Shown here in pieces: positions 51,338 to 60,045 of a stretch of 64,000 nucleotides of DNA. The stretch is from assembly GCA_965233675.1 (NCBI GenBank), contig OZ247498.1:1178001-1242000 (forward strand). The letters run 5' to 3'. Numbering within the stretch: position 1 is the stretch's first letter; each line of letters opens with the position of its first letter. Position numbers and translations under genes: made by a program. Under the pieces are notes generated by a model. That model saw nothing but the letters and a program-made list of their open reading frames with translations, was not told where the DNA came from and searched no databases. Source of the stretch: SZUA-309 sp965233675 (GTDB taxonomy: Bacteria; Pseudomonadota; Gammaproteobacteria; Pseudomonadales; Azotimanducaceae).

Positions 51338-52603
51338 ATGCAGCCCGCAGAACAGATGCCGGCATCGGAATGCCAGCAGCAGAAAGATCTCTATGAGCTG
51401 GGAGAAATGCCTCCAGCCAACCATGTTCCTGCCCGAATGTATGCCAGCACCATTCGTCCTGAGCGTTTCGGGGAACCGATACAGGCGTTCAGTCGCGAGG
51501 TGGTCGACGTACCGGCAGCCGGACCGGGTCAGGTCCTGGTCTGGGTAATGGCAGCCGGCGTGAACTACAACAATATCTGGGCCTCGCTGGGGAGTCCTGT
51601 GGATGTCATCGCCACTCGCCAGAAGCGGGAAGGCGCCAAAGAGGACTTCCACATTGGAGGCTCGGATGCGTCTGGAATCGTCTGGGCTGTGGGTGAGGGC
51701 GTTACCGACGTGAAGGTTGGTGACCAGGTGGTTCTTTCCTGTGGGATGTGGGACACACAAGCGGAAGATATTCAGTCTGGTGTGGACCCGATCATGTCCG
51801 AGAGTGCGCGCATCTGGGGATACGAAGCGAACTGGGGTTCCTTCGCCCAGTTCACGCTCGTCGATGAGTATCAATGTCACCCAAAACCTGCCCATCTAAG
51901 CTGGGAGCAAGCTGCCGCCTATATGCTTGTCGGCGCCACTGCCTATCGACAGCTGCTGCGGTGGGAACCGCACGTGGTTCGGGAAGGTGACCCGGTGCTG
52001 ATCTGGGGCGGTACGGGTGGTCTGGGATGCATGGCGATCCAGATCGTAAAAGCGCGGGGAGGGATACCGATTGCGGTGGTTTCATCCGACGACAAGATCG
52101 ATTACTGCATGGCACTTGGTGCCCATGGCGTAATCAACCGGAGTGATCCGGCGTTCAACCACTGGGGACGGCTCCCGGATATCAATGATGACCAAGCGAT
52201 GGCGCAGTGGATGAAGGGCGCCAATGCGTTCCGCAAGCGCTGGACCGAAGTTCTCGGCAGTCGTCAGGGTCCGAAGATCGTTCTGGAGCACCCTGGCCAG
52301 AGCACAATACCGACCTCGATGCTGATGTGCGATAACGGCGGCATGGTGACGATCTGTGCTGGTACCACCGGTTATAACGCGGACGTCGATCTCAGATACC
52401 TTTGGATGCGTCAGAAGCGCCTGCAGGGTTCTCACTTTGCCAATGCGGAAGAGTGCGCGGCATTCAACGAGATGATCGCGGCCGGTGATGTGGATCCGGC
52501 GCTGTCAGAGGTCTTCGAGTTCGACCAGGTAGGTGACGCCCATCAGTTGATGTACGAGAACCGGCACCCGCCTGGGAACATGGCGATCAAGGTCAACTGC
52601 TAA
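51338..52603 (+). CDS. ccr: Crotonyl-CoA carboxylase/reductase
   Basis: A 421-residue medium-chain dehydrogenase/reductase that reductively carboxylates crotonyl-CoA or longer 2-enoyl-CoAs with NADPH and CO2 to give alkylmalonyl-CoA. Family marks: KDLYELGEMPPANHVPARMY, AAGVNYNNIWASLG, FHIGGSDASGIVWAVG, the cofactor loop WGGTGGLGCMAIQIVK, LEHPGQSTIPTSML and MRQKRLQGSHFANAEE. The ATG at 51338 has AGGGAGA 9 bp upstream; a GTG at 51284 is possible. It is divergent from the polyketide synthase and separated from it by 221 bp, a typical arrangement for a dedicated extender-unit enzyme. It could also serve the ethylmalonyl-CoA pathway. Confidence 0.93.
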   Translation: MQPAEQMPASECQQQKDLYELGEMPPANHVPARMYASTIRPERFGEPIQAFSREVVDVPAAGPGQVLVWVMAAGVNYNNIWASLGSPVDVIATRQKREGAKEDFHIGGSDASGIVWAVGEGVTDVKVGDQVVLSCGMWDTQAEDIQSGVDPIMSESARIWGYEANWGSFAQFTLVDEYQCHPKPAHLSWEQAAAYMLVGATAYRQLLRWEPHVVREGDPVLIWGGTGGLGCMAIQIVKARGGIPIAVVSSDDKIDYCMALGAHGVINRSDPAFNHWGRLPDINDDQAMAQWMKGANAFRKRWTEVLGSRQGPKIVLEHPGQSTIPTSMLMCDNGGMVTICAGTTGYNADVDLRYLWMRQKRLQGSHFANAEECAAFNEMIAAGDVDPALSEVFEFDQVGDAHQLMYENRHPPGNMAIKVNC

Positions 52604-52709
52604 ACTGGAAACACGAATTCTTAACGCTGTCGCGGCTTCCCGGGAGATCGTCTGGGTTTAAGCTGCTTGTCTATTGGTGAAACAGAAAGGGTAACGGCGT
52701 AGATGGATG

Positions 52710-53768
52710 TCAGGGGCAGACACATTCGCCGTTGTACTCAATGTCTTCGGCGTCTGGACCGCAGACATAACCTTGGCTCGCGCCATTCTGCACGTCCGTC
52801 CAATGCACTCTGGTTCCCGTGAAGGTAATTACACCGACGTCGTTTGCTGAGTTGAAATAAATCTGGTCGACGGCGTTGACGTCAATATCAGGGAAATCCG
52901 GGTAAGCGTAGGACACCCCGGAATCCCAGCCTGGGATTACGCAAACTGTTTGGAAGTGCATCCCGCCAGGGTCTCCGGCAAATTCCCCACCAAAGCCATG
53001 TATGGTTGTGGTGGGCGTGGGGATGCGACTGGATGTTTGCGTTCCGCAATCATTGAATGGCCCGCCCGCGATGTCATAGAGGTCGAGCCGAGGTTGTGAC
53101 GGACAAGCTTCAGAGGTTACGGGAGACGGAGACGGAGAAGGTGCACTGGGTCTTTCGTAGAGCCCCTGTTCAACCAGAGGGTCGATCTCTGCTTCGAAGT
53201 TCGATAGTGCTGTCGAGGAATCAATCCACTCCGACCTGTTCGTTAACCGACCTGCCAAGCTGTTGTAATCGGATCTGTTGAAGATCTCTTCGAAAGTATC
53301 GAGCGCTGGCTGCTCGGCGATGTATTGTCGAAGTTGTTCCTCACTAAACGAGGACAATTCGATGCCGTTGGAATGATCATTGTCTGCATCCAGTGACTGA
53401 AGGAAGCTCATCAGTTCTGCTTGCAACAGTTGCTGCTCGGATAAAAGGTCAAGCGGGGTGAGGACGCTTTGACCAGTTGCGCTCCCAAGTAGCAGGCCCC
53501 CAAACTCGAAACGTACGATTTCGTTCTGCTGGTAACTGAACTCGCCGTCCTGATTGGTGACACCAGTCGTCGAATCCGTTGAGAAGGATAAGCCCGCCAC
53601 AGGCGCATCAATAAACACCCCTGTCAGCGTGGGTGTTGGTGCGGGTGCGGACGTTGGGGGAGCTTGAACCGTGTTGTTTCCGCTTCCGTCGCTTCCACCC
53701 CCGTCGCTACAGGACAAAAGAAACAGAAACATGCTCAGTCCAACAGTTTCGCGAGTGATCCTAGTCAA
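52710..53768 (-). CDS. Surface lipoprotein, unknown function
   Basis: A lipoprotein of about 350 residues. The signal FLFLLSCSDGGG carries the lipobox (LLSC), followed by a Gly/Ser/Pro-rich spacer. The next 100 residues contain a beta-domain start (VFIDAPVAGLSFSTDSTTGV, then NQDGEFSYQQNE and VLTPLDLL) shared by many gammaproteobacterial lipoproteins of unknown function. A second Pro/Ser spacer (SAPSPSPSPV) leads to a Cys-rich C-terminal domain that ends in CVCP. The start is uncertain: TTG at 53768 is the only codon giving a full signal peptide. It is convergent with ccr and downstream of the orphan exbD. Confidence 0.7.
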   Translation of the reverse strand: MTRITRETVGLSMFLFLLSCSDGGGSDGSGNNTVQAPPTSAPAPTPTLTGVFIDAPVAGLSFSTDSTTGVTNQDGEFSYQQNEIVRFEFGGLLLGSATGQSVLTPLDLLSEQQLLQAELMSFLQSLDADNDHSNGIELSSFSEEQLRQYIAEQPALDTFEEIFNRSDYNSLAGRLTNRSEWIDSSTALSNFEAEIDPLVEQGLYERPSAPSPSPSPVTSEACPSQPRLDLYDIAGGPFNDCGTQTSSRIPTPTTTIHGFGGEFAGDPGGMHFQTVCVIPGWDSGVSYAYPDFPDIDVNAVDQIYFNSANDVGVITFTGTRVHWTDVQNGASQGYVCGPDAEDIEYNGECVCP

Positions 53769-53905
53769 GATGGTTAGCTGCTCTCATTGGCTTCGTGGCT
53801 GATTGCTTGAGGCAATCGCTGAGGGAGAATCTGGGCGGGAAACAATCTGGGTGGTTTAGTTCTCTATAAGGCCGGAATCCCGGCCCATAGATTTGAGCGG
53901 TACAG

Positions 53906-54313
53906 CTATTGCGCCAGAGAAACGTTGAAGACCCCCGCCTGACGCGCCGAGTCGAAGATATGGATCATCGTTTCCGTGCGGCTTTCCGGATGGGGCTGAA
54001 TAACCACCGGCGCCTCGGGATTTTCCGCGTGCAAACGTTCAATATTCGCCCGGACCGAACGCCAGTCAACATCCCGTTGGGCGATAATGATGCGATCACG
54101 GTTGGTAATCCGTACGACGATGGATTTCTTGTTCGGATCGACAGTTTTGGGCTTGTCTTCGTCAGGCTGATTGACATCCAGACCGACTTCTTTAACGAAA
54201 GTGGCAGTCACGATGAAGAAAATGAGCATGATGAAGACCACGTCCAGCATAGGCGTGAGGTTGATCTGCTCTTCGTCACCCTCGTCGCGGCTCTTACCGA
54301 AAGTTCTGCGCAC
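53906..54313 (-). CDS. exbD: ExbD/TolR-type energy transducer
   Basis: A 135-residue inner-membrane protein of the ExbD/TolR family, which uses the proton gradient with ExbB/TolQ to drive TonB or Tol-type systems. INLTPMLDVVFIMLIFFIVTA-type single membrane helix carries the conserved Asp (LTPMLDVVF); the periplasmic part ends in HIFDSARQAGVFNVSLAQ. The start is GTG at 54313 after AGGGGG. No exbB or tonB is adjacent, so its partner is encoded elsewhere. The downstream lipoprotein on the same strand is 137 bp away and might be functionally linked. Confidence 0.88.
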   Translation of the reverse strand: MRRTFGKSRDEGDEEQINLTPMLDVVFIMLIFFIVTATFVKEVGLDVNQPDEDKPKTVDPNKKSIVVRITNRDRIIIAQRDVDWRSVRANIERLHAENPEAPVVIQPHPESRTETMIHIFDSARQAGVFNVSLAQ

Positions 54314-54554
54314 TACAATCCCCCTCAGAATCAGCGCTGTGAAAGCGACGAGTGTACTGATGTTGAAGGGGCGTGGCTAGTTGCTTAGATGGGCAAAATC
54401 GCAGCGCTCGATCAGATGGTGCCATTCAATAGCTCAATAGCGTGATGCTGTAGCTAGATGTAGTTGGAACTTACTGATTATCTACAAACTCACGCTTGAG
54501 GGTGCGGTTGGTCGCAACGTACTCTGCTTTTCTCATAACCGTTTGAGACCCCAG

Positions 54555-54977
54555 ATGGCCACACATGAAACGATCGTCCACGACGACTCGATTGAGCCGG
54601 GCAGTGATCGTAGCTTCGGATTAATCGTTGGAGGCATTCTTGCGGCGATCGGTGTGTATCAGTACATATCTGATTCGGCCCTCTACCTCTGGTTCCTGAT
54701 ACCAGGAACCGCGCTTGTTTTAGCTGGCCTCATTTTCCCTTCCGTTCTGCACCCACTGAACGTGGTGTGGACGAAACTGGGAGTTTTGCTTGGCCGGATT
54801 GTCACGCCGATTGTCATGTTCCTGGTTTACGCTGTGTCTGTGGTACCAATTGGGTTGATTCTCCGCCTTTCCGGGAAAGACTTGCTTGGTCTCAAAAAGG
54901 GCACAGACAAAAGCAGTTACTGGATTGAGCGTACCCCTCCCGGCCCGACGCCGGAAAGTCTTAAAGATCAATTTTAG
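54555..54977 (+). CDS. SxtJ-like membrane protein
   Basis: A 140-residue protein with three or four hydrophobic segments (GLIVGGILAAIGVYQYI, LYLWFLIPGTALVLAGLIF, IVTPIVMFLVYAVSVVPIGLIL) and a cytosolic tail with SYWIERTPPGPTPESLK. This matches SxtJ, a small membrane protein first named in saxitoxin gene clusters and widely found beside carbamoyltransferases and a DUF5989 miniprotein, as here. The ATG at 54555 is used rather than the TTG at 54543. Spacing to the next gene is 16 bp, so the three form an operon. Biochemical function is unknown. Confidence 0.8.
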   Translation: MATHETIVHDDSIEPGSDRSFGLIVGGILAAIGVYQYISDSALYLWFLIPGTALVLAGLIFPSVLHPLNVVWTKLGVLLGRIVTPIVMFLVYAVSVVPIGLILRLSGKDLLGLKKGTDKSSYWIERTPPGPTPESLKDQF

Positions 54978-54993
54978 TCCTGAGGAATAACCT

Positions 54994-55143
54994 ATGGCGT
55001 TTCTGGGTGAACTTTGGAAATTCATGCGTGTGCGAAAAAAATTCTGGCTGGCGCCGATTTTGCTGGTGCTGGCGTTGTTCGGCGGGCTGATTGTGCTCAC
55101 ACAAGGTTCTGCCGTAGCACCCTTTATCTACACGCTCTTTTAG
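54994..55143 (+). CDS. DUF5989 miniprotein (SxtK-like)
   Basis: A 49-residue membrane miniprotein. It has a short basic start (ELWKFMRVRKKFWL), one hydrophobic segment (APILLVLALFGGLIVLTQG) and the end VAPFIYTLF, matching the DUF5989 family (SxtK-like). The ATG at 54994 is preceded by GAGGA. It sits between the SxtJ-like gene and the carbamoyltransferase, the standard order of this trio. It was found by reading the gap between the longer genes. A scaffold or membrane-anchor role for the carbamoyltransferase is a common guess, not shown. Confidence 0.82.
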   Translation: MAFLGELWKFMRVRKKFWLAPILLVLALFGGLIVLTQGSAVAPFIYTLF

Positions 55144-55160
55144 TCGAGGTCTGACTGCGA

Positions 55161-56999
55161 ATGTACGTTCTTGGAGTTTCAGCGTTCTACCACGACAGCG
55201 CAGCAGCACTGTTGCGTGATGGAGACATAGTGGCAGCCGCACAGGAGGAGCGTTTCACCAGAAAGAAACACGACAGCAGCTTCCCGAAGCATGCAATCGA
55301 ATACTGTCTGCAGGAAGCGGGCTGTACGTTGAACGATGTGGACCATGTGGCTTTCTATGACAAGCCCTTCCTCAAGTTCGAGAGATTGCTGGAGACGTAT
55401 CTCGCGTTTGCGCCAAAGGGCTTCAGGTCGTTCAATCTGGCGGTTCCTGTCTGGTTGCGCGAGAAACTCTTCCAGAAGAATCTTCTGACGAAGGAGTTCG
55501 AGGAATATTCCAGTGAAACTGACTGGGACGAAAAGTTACTCTTCTCTGAACATCATCTGAGCCACGCAGCATCAGCGTTCTATCCCTCTCCGTTTGAAGA
55601 AGCTGTTGTGCTGACAATGGACGGCGTCGGGGAGTGGGCCACAACTTCTGTTGCATTTGGTTCCGGCAAGAAACTGGAAGTCCAGAAGGAACTGCATTTC
55701 CCCCATTCCCTTGGCCTTCTGTACTCGGCGTTCACCTACTACACCGGGTTCAGGGTGAATTCCGGTGAATACAAGCTGATGGGTCTTGCGCCATATGGCG
55801 AGCCAAAGTACGTGGATCTGATCTATCAGCATCTGGTGGATGTCAAGGAAGACGGTTCGTTCTGGCTGAATCAGGACTATTTCGATTACTGTACCGGTCT
55901 CACCATGACCAACGATAAGTTCGCCGATGTTTTTGGGGCGCCGGCGAGACCAGCCGAAGGTGAACTGACCCAGTTCCATATGGATGTTGCAGCATCCATC
56001 CAGCAGGTGACTGAAGACATTGTGCTCAGAATCGTTGGCTCTCTTGCTGATGAGTACGATTGCGAAAACCTTTGTCTTGCTGGCGGCGTTGCATTGAATT
56101 GCGTCGCGAATGGAAAAGTTGAGAAAGAGGGCCGATTCAAGAACCTCTGGGTTCAGCCTGCAAGTGGTGATGCTGGCGGAGCGCTTGGTGCTGCGCTGGT
56201 CACGCATCATCACCACCTTGGTAAGGAACGTACGGTCCACAACGACAAGCTGGATGCGATGTCCGGGAGCTATCTCGGCCCGGAATACTCTACCGAAGAA
56301 ATTGAAAGCGAGCTCCGCGCTGCAGGAGCCAACTATTCCGTAGTATCCGAAGAAGAGATGATCAGCACATGTGCGCAAGCGATTGCGGATGACAAGGTCG
56401 TTGGCTGGATGCAGGGTCGCATGGAATTCGGTCCGCGTGCTTTGGGTGGCCGCTCGATCCTTGGTAACGCCACTTCGATCTCCGCGCAAAAGCAGATCAA
56501 TCTGAAGATCAAGTATCGTGAAAGTTTCCGTCCATTCGCGCCTTCTGTCATACGGGAAGATGTTGGGAACTGGTTCGATTTCAGCGGTGACAGCCCTTAC
56601 ATGCTCCTGGTGAAGGACGTTAAGGATTGCCATAGAAAACCGATGTCGGAAGAGGAGCAGGCTCTCTTCGGGATCGAGAAACTCAACGTGGTTCGGTCAT
56701 CGATCCCTGCGATAACCCACGTGGACTATTCAGCCCGAATACAGACTGTGCACGAGGAAACGAACCCGCGATATCACGCTGTGATTAAAGGAGTTGGCGA
56801 ACTCACCGGTGTCCCGGTGGTGGTCAATACGTCGTTCAATGTGCGTGGAGAACCGATCGTCTGTACTCCAACCGATGCCTTTAAATGCTTCATGGGGACC
56901 GAGATGGATATGCTGGTCGTCGGAAACTGTGTACTCAGGAAAGATGATCAGGATCCGTCGTTGATGCTGGACTACAAGGATCAGTTTGAACTCGACTGA
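55161..56999 (+). CDS. Carbamoyltransferase (NodU/CmcH/TobZ family)
   Basis: A 612-residue O-carbamoyltransferase that uses carbamoyl phosphate and ATP to add a carbamoyl group to a hydroxyl. The N-terminal Kae1-like part begins VLGVSAFYHDSAAALL with AAAQEERFTRKKHD, SEHHLSHAASAFYPSPF and VLTMDGVGEWAT; the C-terminal YrdC-like part has EFGPRALGGRSILG, FRPFAPSVI and NTSFNVRGEPIVC. Both halves are complete. It follows the SxtJ/DUF5989 pair and precedes sugar-nucleotide genes, so the acceptor is probably a surface-glycan sugar. A 259-bp gap separates it from rfbF. Confidence 0.95.
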   Translation: MYVLGVSAFYHDSAAALLRDGDIVAAAQEERFTRKKHDSSFPKHAIEYCLQEAGCTLNDVDHVAFYDKPFLKFERLLETYLAFAPKGFRSFNLAVPVWLREKLFQKNLLTKEFEEYSSETDWDEKLLFSEHHLSHAASAFYPSPFEEAVVLTMDGVGEWATTSVAFGSGKKLEVQKELHFPHSLGLLYSAFTYYTGFRVNSGEYKLMGLAPYGEPKYVDLIYQHLVDVKEDGSFWLNQDYFDYCTGLTMTNDKFADVFGAPARPAEGELTQFHMDVAASIQQVTEDIVLRIVGSLADEYDCENLCLAGGVALNCVANGKVEKEGRFKNLWVQPASGDAGGALGAALVTHHHHLGKERTVHNDKLDAMSGSYLGPEYSTEEIESELRAAGANYSVVSEEEMISTCAQAIADDKVVGWMQGRMEFGPRALGGRSILGNATSISAQKQINLKIKYRESFRPFAPSVIREDVGNWFDFSGDSPYMLLVKDVKDCHRKPMSEEEQALFGIEKLNVVRSSIPAITHVDYSARIQTVHEETNPRYHAVIKGVGELTGVPVVVNTSFNVRGEPIVCTPTDAFKCFMGTEMDMLVVGNCVLRKDDQDPSLMLDYKDQFELD

Positions 57000-57069
57000 T
57001 GGGTTCAATTGGAATCTTTCTTGTGCGCGTCGTGTTTGGATCACCGGGTTGCGAATGGCTGAAGCCAGC

Positions 57070-57086
57070 AGGAGATTAATTCTCCT
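57070..57086. repeat. Short inverted repeat AGGAGA-N5-TCTCCT
   Basis: A 6-bp inverted repeat with a 5-bp AT-rich centre, 70 bp after the carbamoyltransferase stop. It contains an SD-like AGGAGA but no start codon at the right place on either strand. It may be part of a terminator or protein-binding site; support is weak. Confidence 0.25.
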
Positions 57087-57123
57087 CTTCCTGAATATCC
57101 GGGACCGGCTGATTACATCTGGT

Positions 57124-57137
57124 GCACAACGTTGTGC
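57124..57137. promoter_or_regulatory. Perfect 14-bp palindrome GCACAACGTTGTGC
   Basis: A fully self-complementary 14-mer, 121 bp before the rfbF start in the 259-bp gap between carbamoyltransferase and rfbF. Perfect palindromes of this size are typical of dimeric repressor operators. No regulator gene is next to it, and it occurs once in this gap. Confidence 0.35.
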
Positions 57138-57258
57138 GGGCGTACGAATGTGAAACCCTTACCCTGCGCTGTATTCGATCAAAAGCAGTATCAAACGTTG
57201 AAGGCATCGACATCATTCAATCTGATTCGTTACAGCTCTGTATAGGAAACATATTCAA

Positions 57259-58077
57259 ATGACCGACATAGCCGATGTGCCCGTTTTTATCCTCTGTGGG
57301 GGCTTGGGCACGAGATTAAAAGAGGAGACTGGCTCCAGGCCAAAGCCAATGGTCCCTATAGGCAATCGGCCTATCCTGTGGCACCTGATGAACACCTATT
57401 CGGCGCATGGCTTTCGGCGTTTTGTACTCTGCCTCGGGTATAAAGCCGAGGTGGTGAAGTCATATTTTCTCAACTATTCATCATTGAATTCTGACTTCAC
57501 CGTTAATCTGCAGAGCAATGAATTGGTTGTTCATTCGGTTGATGAAACTCGTAACTGGGATGTGACGCTCGCTTTTACAGGCGAACTGAATATGACGGGT
57601 AGCCGCATTGCCCAAGCTACATCGAAATACCTCGGGGACTCAGAACACTTTGCCGTTACATACGGAGATGGGCTTACTGACGCCAATCTGGCGGAAGAAT
57701 TTGCATTTCATCTGGCGCATAAGCAGATAGGCACGGTGCTAGGAGCGAACCCCCCTTCGAGATTCGGCGAGTTGAAATTGGACGGTGAGAAGGTGGTCGA
57801 GTTCGCGGAGAAGCCAGACCTCCATAGTGCATGGATTAATGCCGGATACTTTTTCTTCAGGCGGCGATTCACCGAGTACTTAAGCGCCGAAGAGAGTTGT
57901 GTGCTGGAGCAGCAGCCACTGGTACGCCTGGCACAAGACGGAGAACTCAGCATCTTCAGACATGCCGGGTTCTGGCAATGCATGGATACGCTAAGAGACT
58001 TGGAATACCTGGATGGTTTGTGGAACAGCGGTAATGCGCCCTGGGTAGCGGAAAAAGAAGAAGGGATGGACAGTTAA
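57259..58077 (+). CDS. rfbF: Glucose-1-phosphate cytidylyltransferase
   Basis: A 272-residue RfbF-type enzyme that makes CDP-glucose from glucose-1-phosphate and CTP, entry to CDP-deoxysugars. The nucleotide-binding start VFILCGGLGTRLKEETGSRPK is diagnostic, followed by PMVPIGNRPILWHLM, GDGLTDANLAEE, GAWINAGYFFFRRR-like metal region and FWQCMDTLRDLEYL. The ATG at 57259 follows a weak site after an AT-rich leader. It starts a set of sugar genes on the plus strand with 1-45 bp gaps. A classic CDP-glucose 4,6-dehydratase (RfbG) is not recognised next to it. Confidence 0.93.
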   Translation: MTDIADVPVFILCGGLGTRLKEETGSRPKPMVPIGNRPILWHLMNTYSAHGFRRFVLCLGYKAEVVKSYFLNYSSLNSDFTVNLQSNELVVHSVDETRNWDVTLAFTGELNMTGSRIAQATSKYLGDSEHFAVTYGDGLTDANLAEEFAFHLAHKQIGTVLGANPPSRFGELKLDGEKVVEFAEKPDLHSAWINAGYFFFRRRFTEYLSAEESCVLEQQPLVRLAQDGELSIFRHAGFWQCMDTLRDLEYLDGLWNSGNAPWVAEKEEGMDS

Positions 58078-58078
58078 A

Positions 58079-59080
58079 ATGAAAGTATTTGTTACCGGTC
58101 ACAAAGGATATATCGGCGCTCATCTCGTTGAACTTCTGAAACAGGAAGGCCATACGGTGACTGGATGCGACCTGGGACTCTTTGAGGGCTGTGAATTTGA
58201 ACCTTGCGTGAAACCAGATCATGAGTTGGTCAAAGACACTCGTCAGATTACTGCTCAGGATCTCGAAGGCCATGATTGCGTCATGCAATTGGCTGCGATT
58301 TCCAATGACCCGATGGGGGATCTGGACCCACAGATAACCTACAGCATAAATCGTGATGCATCGGTTCATATAGCGAAATTGGCCAAGCAGGCAGGGGTAG
58401 GGCGGTATATTTTCTATGGGAGCTGTTCAGTCTACGGGAAAGGTGAGCGGCTTGACCTTGCGGAAGGAGACCCGCTCAATCCGATAACGCCATACGCGAC
58501 GTCGAAAATCGAATCTGAGAAATTGATCTCGGATCTGGCCGATAGCGACTTTTCGCCAGTGTTCATGCGAAATGCGACAGCATATGGTTTCAGCAAGATG
58601 TTGCGCATCGACCTTGTTGTCAACAACCTGCTTGGCAGCGCGCTTGCTTACAACGAAATTCGAATCATGAGCGACGGTTCCCCTTGGCGTCCGCTCATTC
58701 ATTGTCGCGACATCGCCCGTGCGTCTATAGCCTTCATGAACGCCCCGCGAAACGCTGTTCACAACAAAGCCATCAATGTAGGCGGGAATAGTGAAAACTA
58801 TCAGGTCCGGGACGTTGGCGATCAGGTCAGGAAGCTCATTCCTGGTGCAGAAATCACCTACACCGGAGAGGTAGGGGCCGATCCGCGCAACTATCGAGTG
58901 AACTTCGACATGCTGGGAGAAGTACTCCCGGATTTCCGCCTCGAGTACAACCTGGAATCGGGAATGAAAGAACTGCACGAGAAAATGCTGCAGCATGGGT
59001 TTGATAAGTCTGATTTCGAGGGTGACAAATACGTTCGATTAAAAACGCTGACGAACCGCATGAATCTGATTGCAGCCTGA
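58079..59080 (+). CDS. NAD-dependent sugar epimerase/dehydratase (SDR)
   Basis: A 333-residue extended SDR enzyme. The dinucleotide loop is VTGHKGYIGAHL (GxxGxxG), the active site YATSKIE (YxxxK), and SCSVYGKGE supplies the Ser/Thr. HNKAINVGGNSENYQVRDV in the C-terminal half is typical of NDP-sugar 4-epimerases and 4,6-dehydratases. It starts 1 bp after the rfbF stop, with its ATG at 58079, and lies in the same operon. It probably acts on the CDP-glucose made by the upstream gene or on its keto derivative; exact chemistry is unresolved. Confidence 0.85.
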   Translation: MKVFVTGHKGYIGAHLVELLKQEGHTVTGCDLGLFEGCEFEPCVKPDHELVKDTRQITAQDLEGHDCVMQLAAISNDPMGDLDPQITYSINRDASVHIAKLAKQAGVGRYIFYGSCSVYGKGERLDLAEGDPLNPITPYATSKIESEKLISDLADSDFSPVFMRNATAYGFSKMLRIDLVVNNLLGSALAYNEIRIMSDGSPWRPLIHCRDIARASIAFMNAPRNAVHNKAINVGGNSENYQVRDVGDQVRKLIPGAEITYTGEVGADPRNYRVNFDMLGEVLPDFRLEYNLESGMKELHEKMLQHGFDKSDFEGDKYVRLKTLTNRMNLIAA

Positions 59081-59088
59081 ATCTGAAG

Positions 59089-60000
59089 ATGTCAGAGAGG
59101 ACCAGACAATCGCTAGAGCTTGATGAACTGCTCTCTGTGCTGAGATGCCCAGCTACTGGTGAACACCTGGTTCACTTAAAGGATGACCTGGTAAACGAAA
59201 GTGGCACTTTTAGATATCCACTAAAGGGAGGCGTGCCCGATCTGCAACGTCCCCCTGATCGCCTGAAGATGGACATCCCGTGGTATGAACCATGGGACGA
59301 TCTCGACAGCGTTCGAATTGAATATCCGGAGAAAGTGCCGAAGGAAGGTCTTCCGTACCATCTCGATCAGTACCTCGCAGGTCTGATTCCTGAAGAAGGC
59401 CAGGGCAGGTGGCTACTTGAAATCGGCTGCGGTGAACGGCAGTGCGAAAGCTGGATGAACGAACGGGATTATCGTTACGTCGGAATCGATGTTGATATCC
59501 GAGGAAAAGGGCCGAATCTTCTCGCGGATGGACACAACCTGCCATTTCCGGACAGTTCAATGGATTTCTGTGCCTCGATGGCTGTGCTGGAACATGTGGT
59601 ATCGCCGATAACCTTTGCTAACGAGGTTTTTCGAGTACTGAAGCCCGGGGGTACGTTCATAGGGTCCGCGGCCTTCATGTATGGGTTTCATGACAGGGCC
59701 AGCTTTCATCATATGAGTCATGCTGGTCTGCTGTACGTCCTGAAGGTTGCAGGATTTCAAGTGAAACAACTTTGGCCCGATTGGAAATATCCGAATTCTA
59801 TTTCTAACTGGGGTTTTCGTGGTCCCATCGGCCTGCCTTGGCGCTTATTCTGTAGAGCCGCATTGGAATCAGCGGAGTGGAGTTTCACGCGATTATCTAA
59901 CCTCGCCCGCAGCGTGATAGGAAAGCGCAAAATCAACTTGATTGAGCGAGATATTCAAATGGCAGGTTCCGTGTCTTTCCTAGCAGTAAAACCCGAATGA
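59089..60000 (+). CDS. SAM-dependent methyltransferase with Trm112-like start
   Basis: A 303-residue protein. The first 60 residues look like a Trm112-type zinc-ribbon remnant (LLSVLRCPATGEHL, GVPDLQRP) with only one Cys left. A class I methyltransferase follows with LLEIGCGERQCESW as motif I, VGIDVDIRG, LPFPDSSMDFCASMAVLEHV and RVLKPGGTFIG. In a sugar locus it may methylate a deoxysugar, but C- or O-methylation cannot be told. It starts at 59089, 8 bp after the SDR gene. Confidence 0.85.
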   Translation: MSERTRQSLELDELLSVLRCPATGEHLVHLKDDLVNESGTFRYPLKGGVPDLQRPPDRLKMDIPWYEPWDDLDSVRIEYPEKVPKEGLPYHLDQYLAGLIPEEGQGRWLLEIGCGERQCESWMNERDYRYVGIDVDIRGKGPNLLADGHNLPFPDSSMDFCASMAVLEHVVSPITFANEVFRVLKPGGTFIGSAAFMYGFHDRASFHHMSHAGLLYVLKVAGFQVKQLWPDWKYPNSISNWGFRGPIGLPWRLFCRAALESAEWSFTRLSNLARSVIGKRKINLIERDIQMAGSVSFLAVKPE

Positions 60001-60045
60001 AACCATATTCGGTATTCAGTGACTCTTCAGTGATGAGGCCAGATT

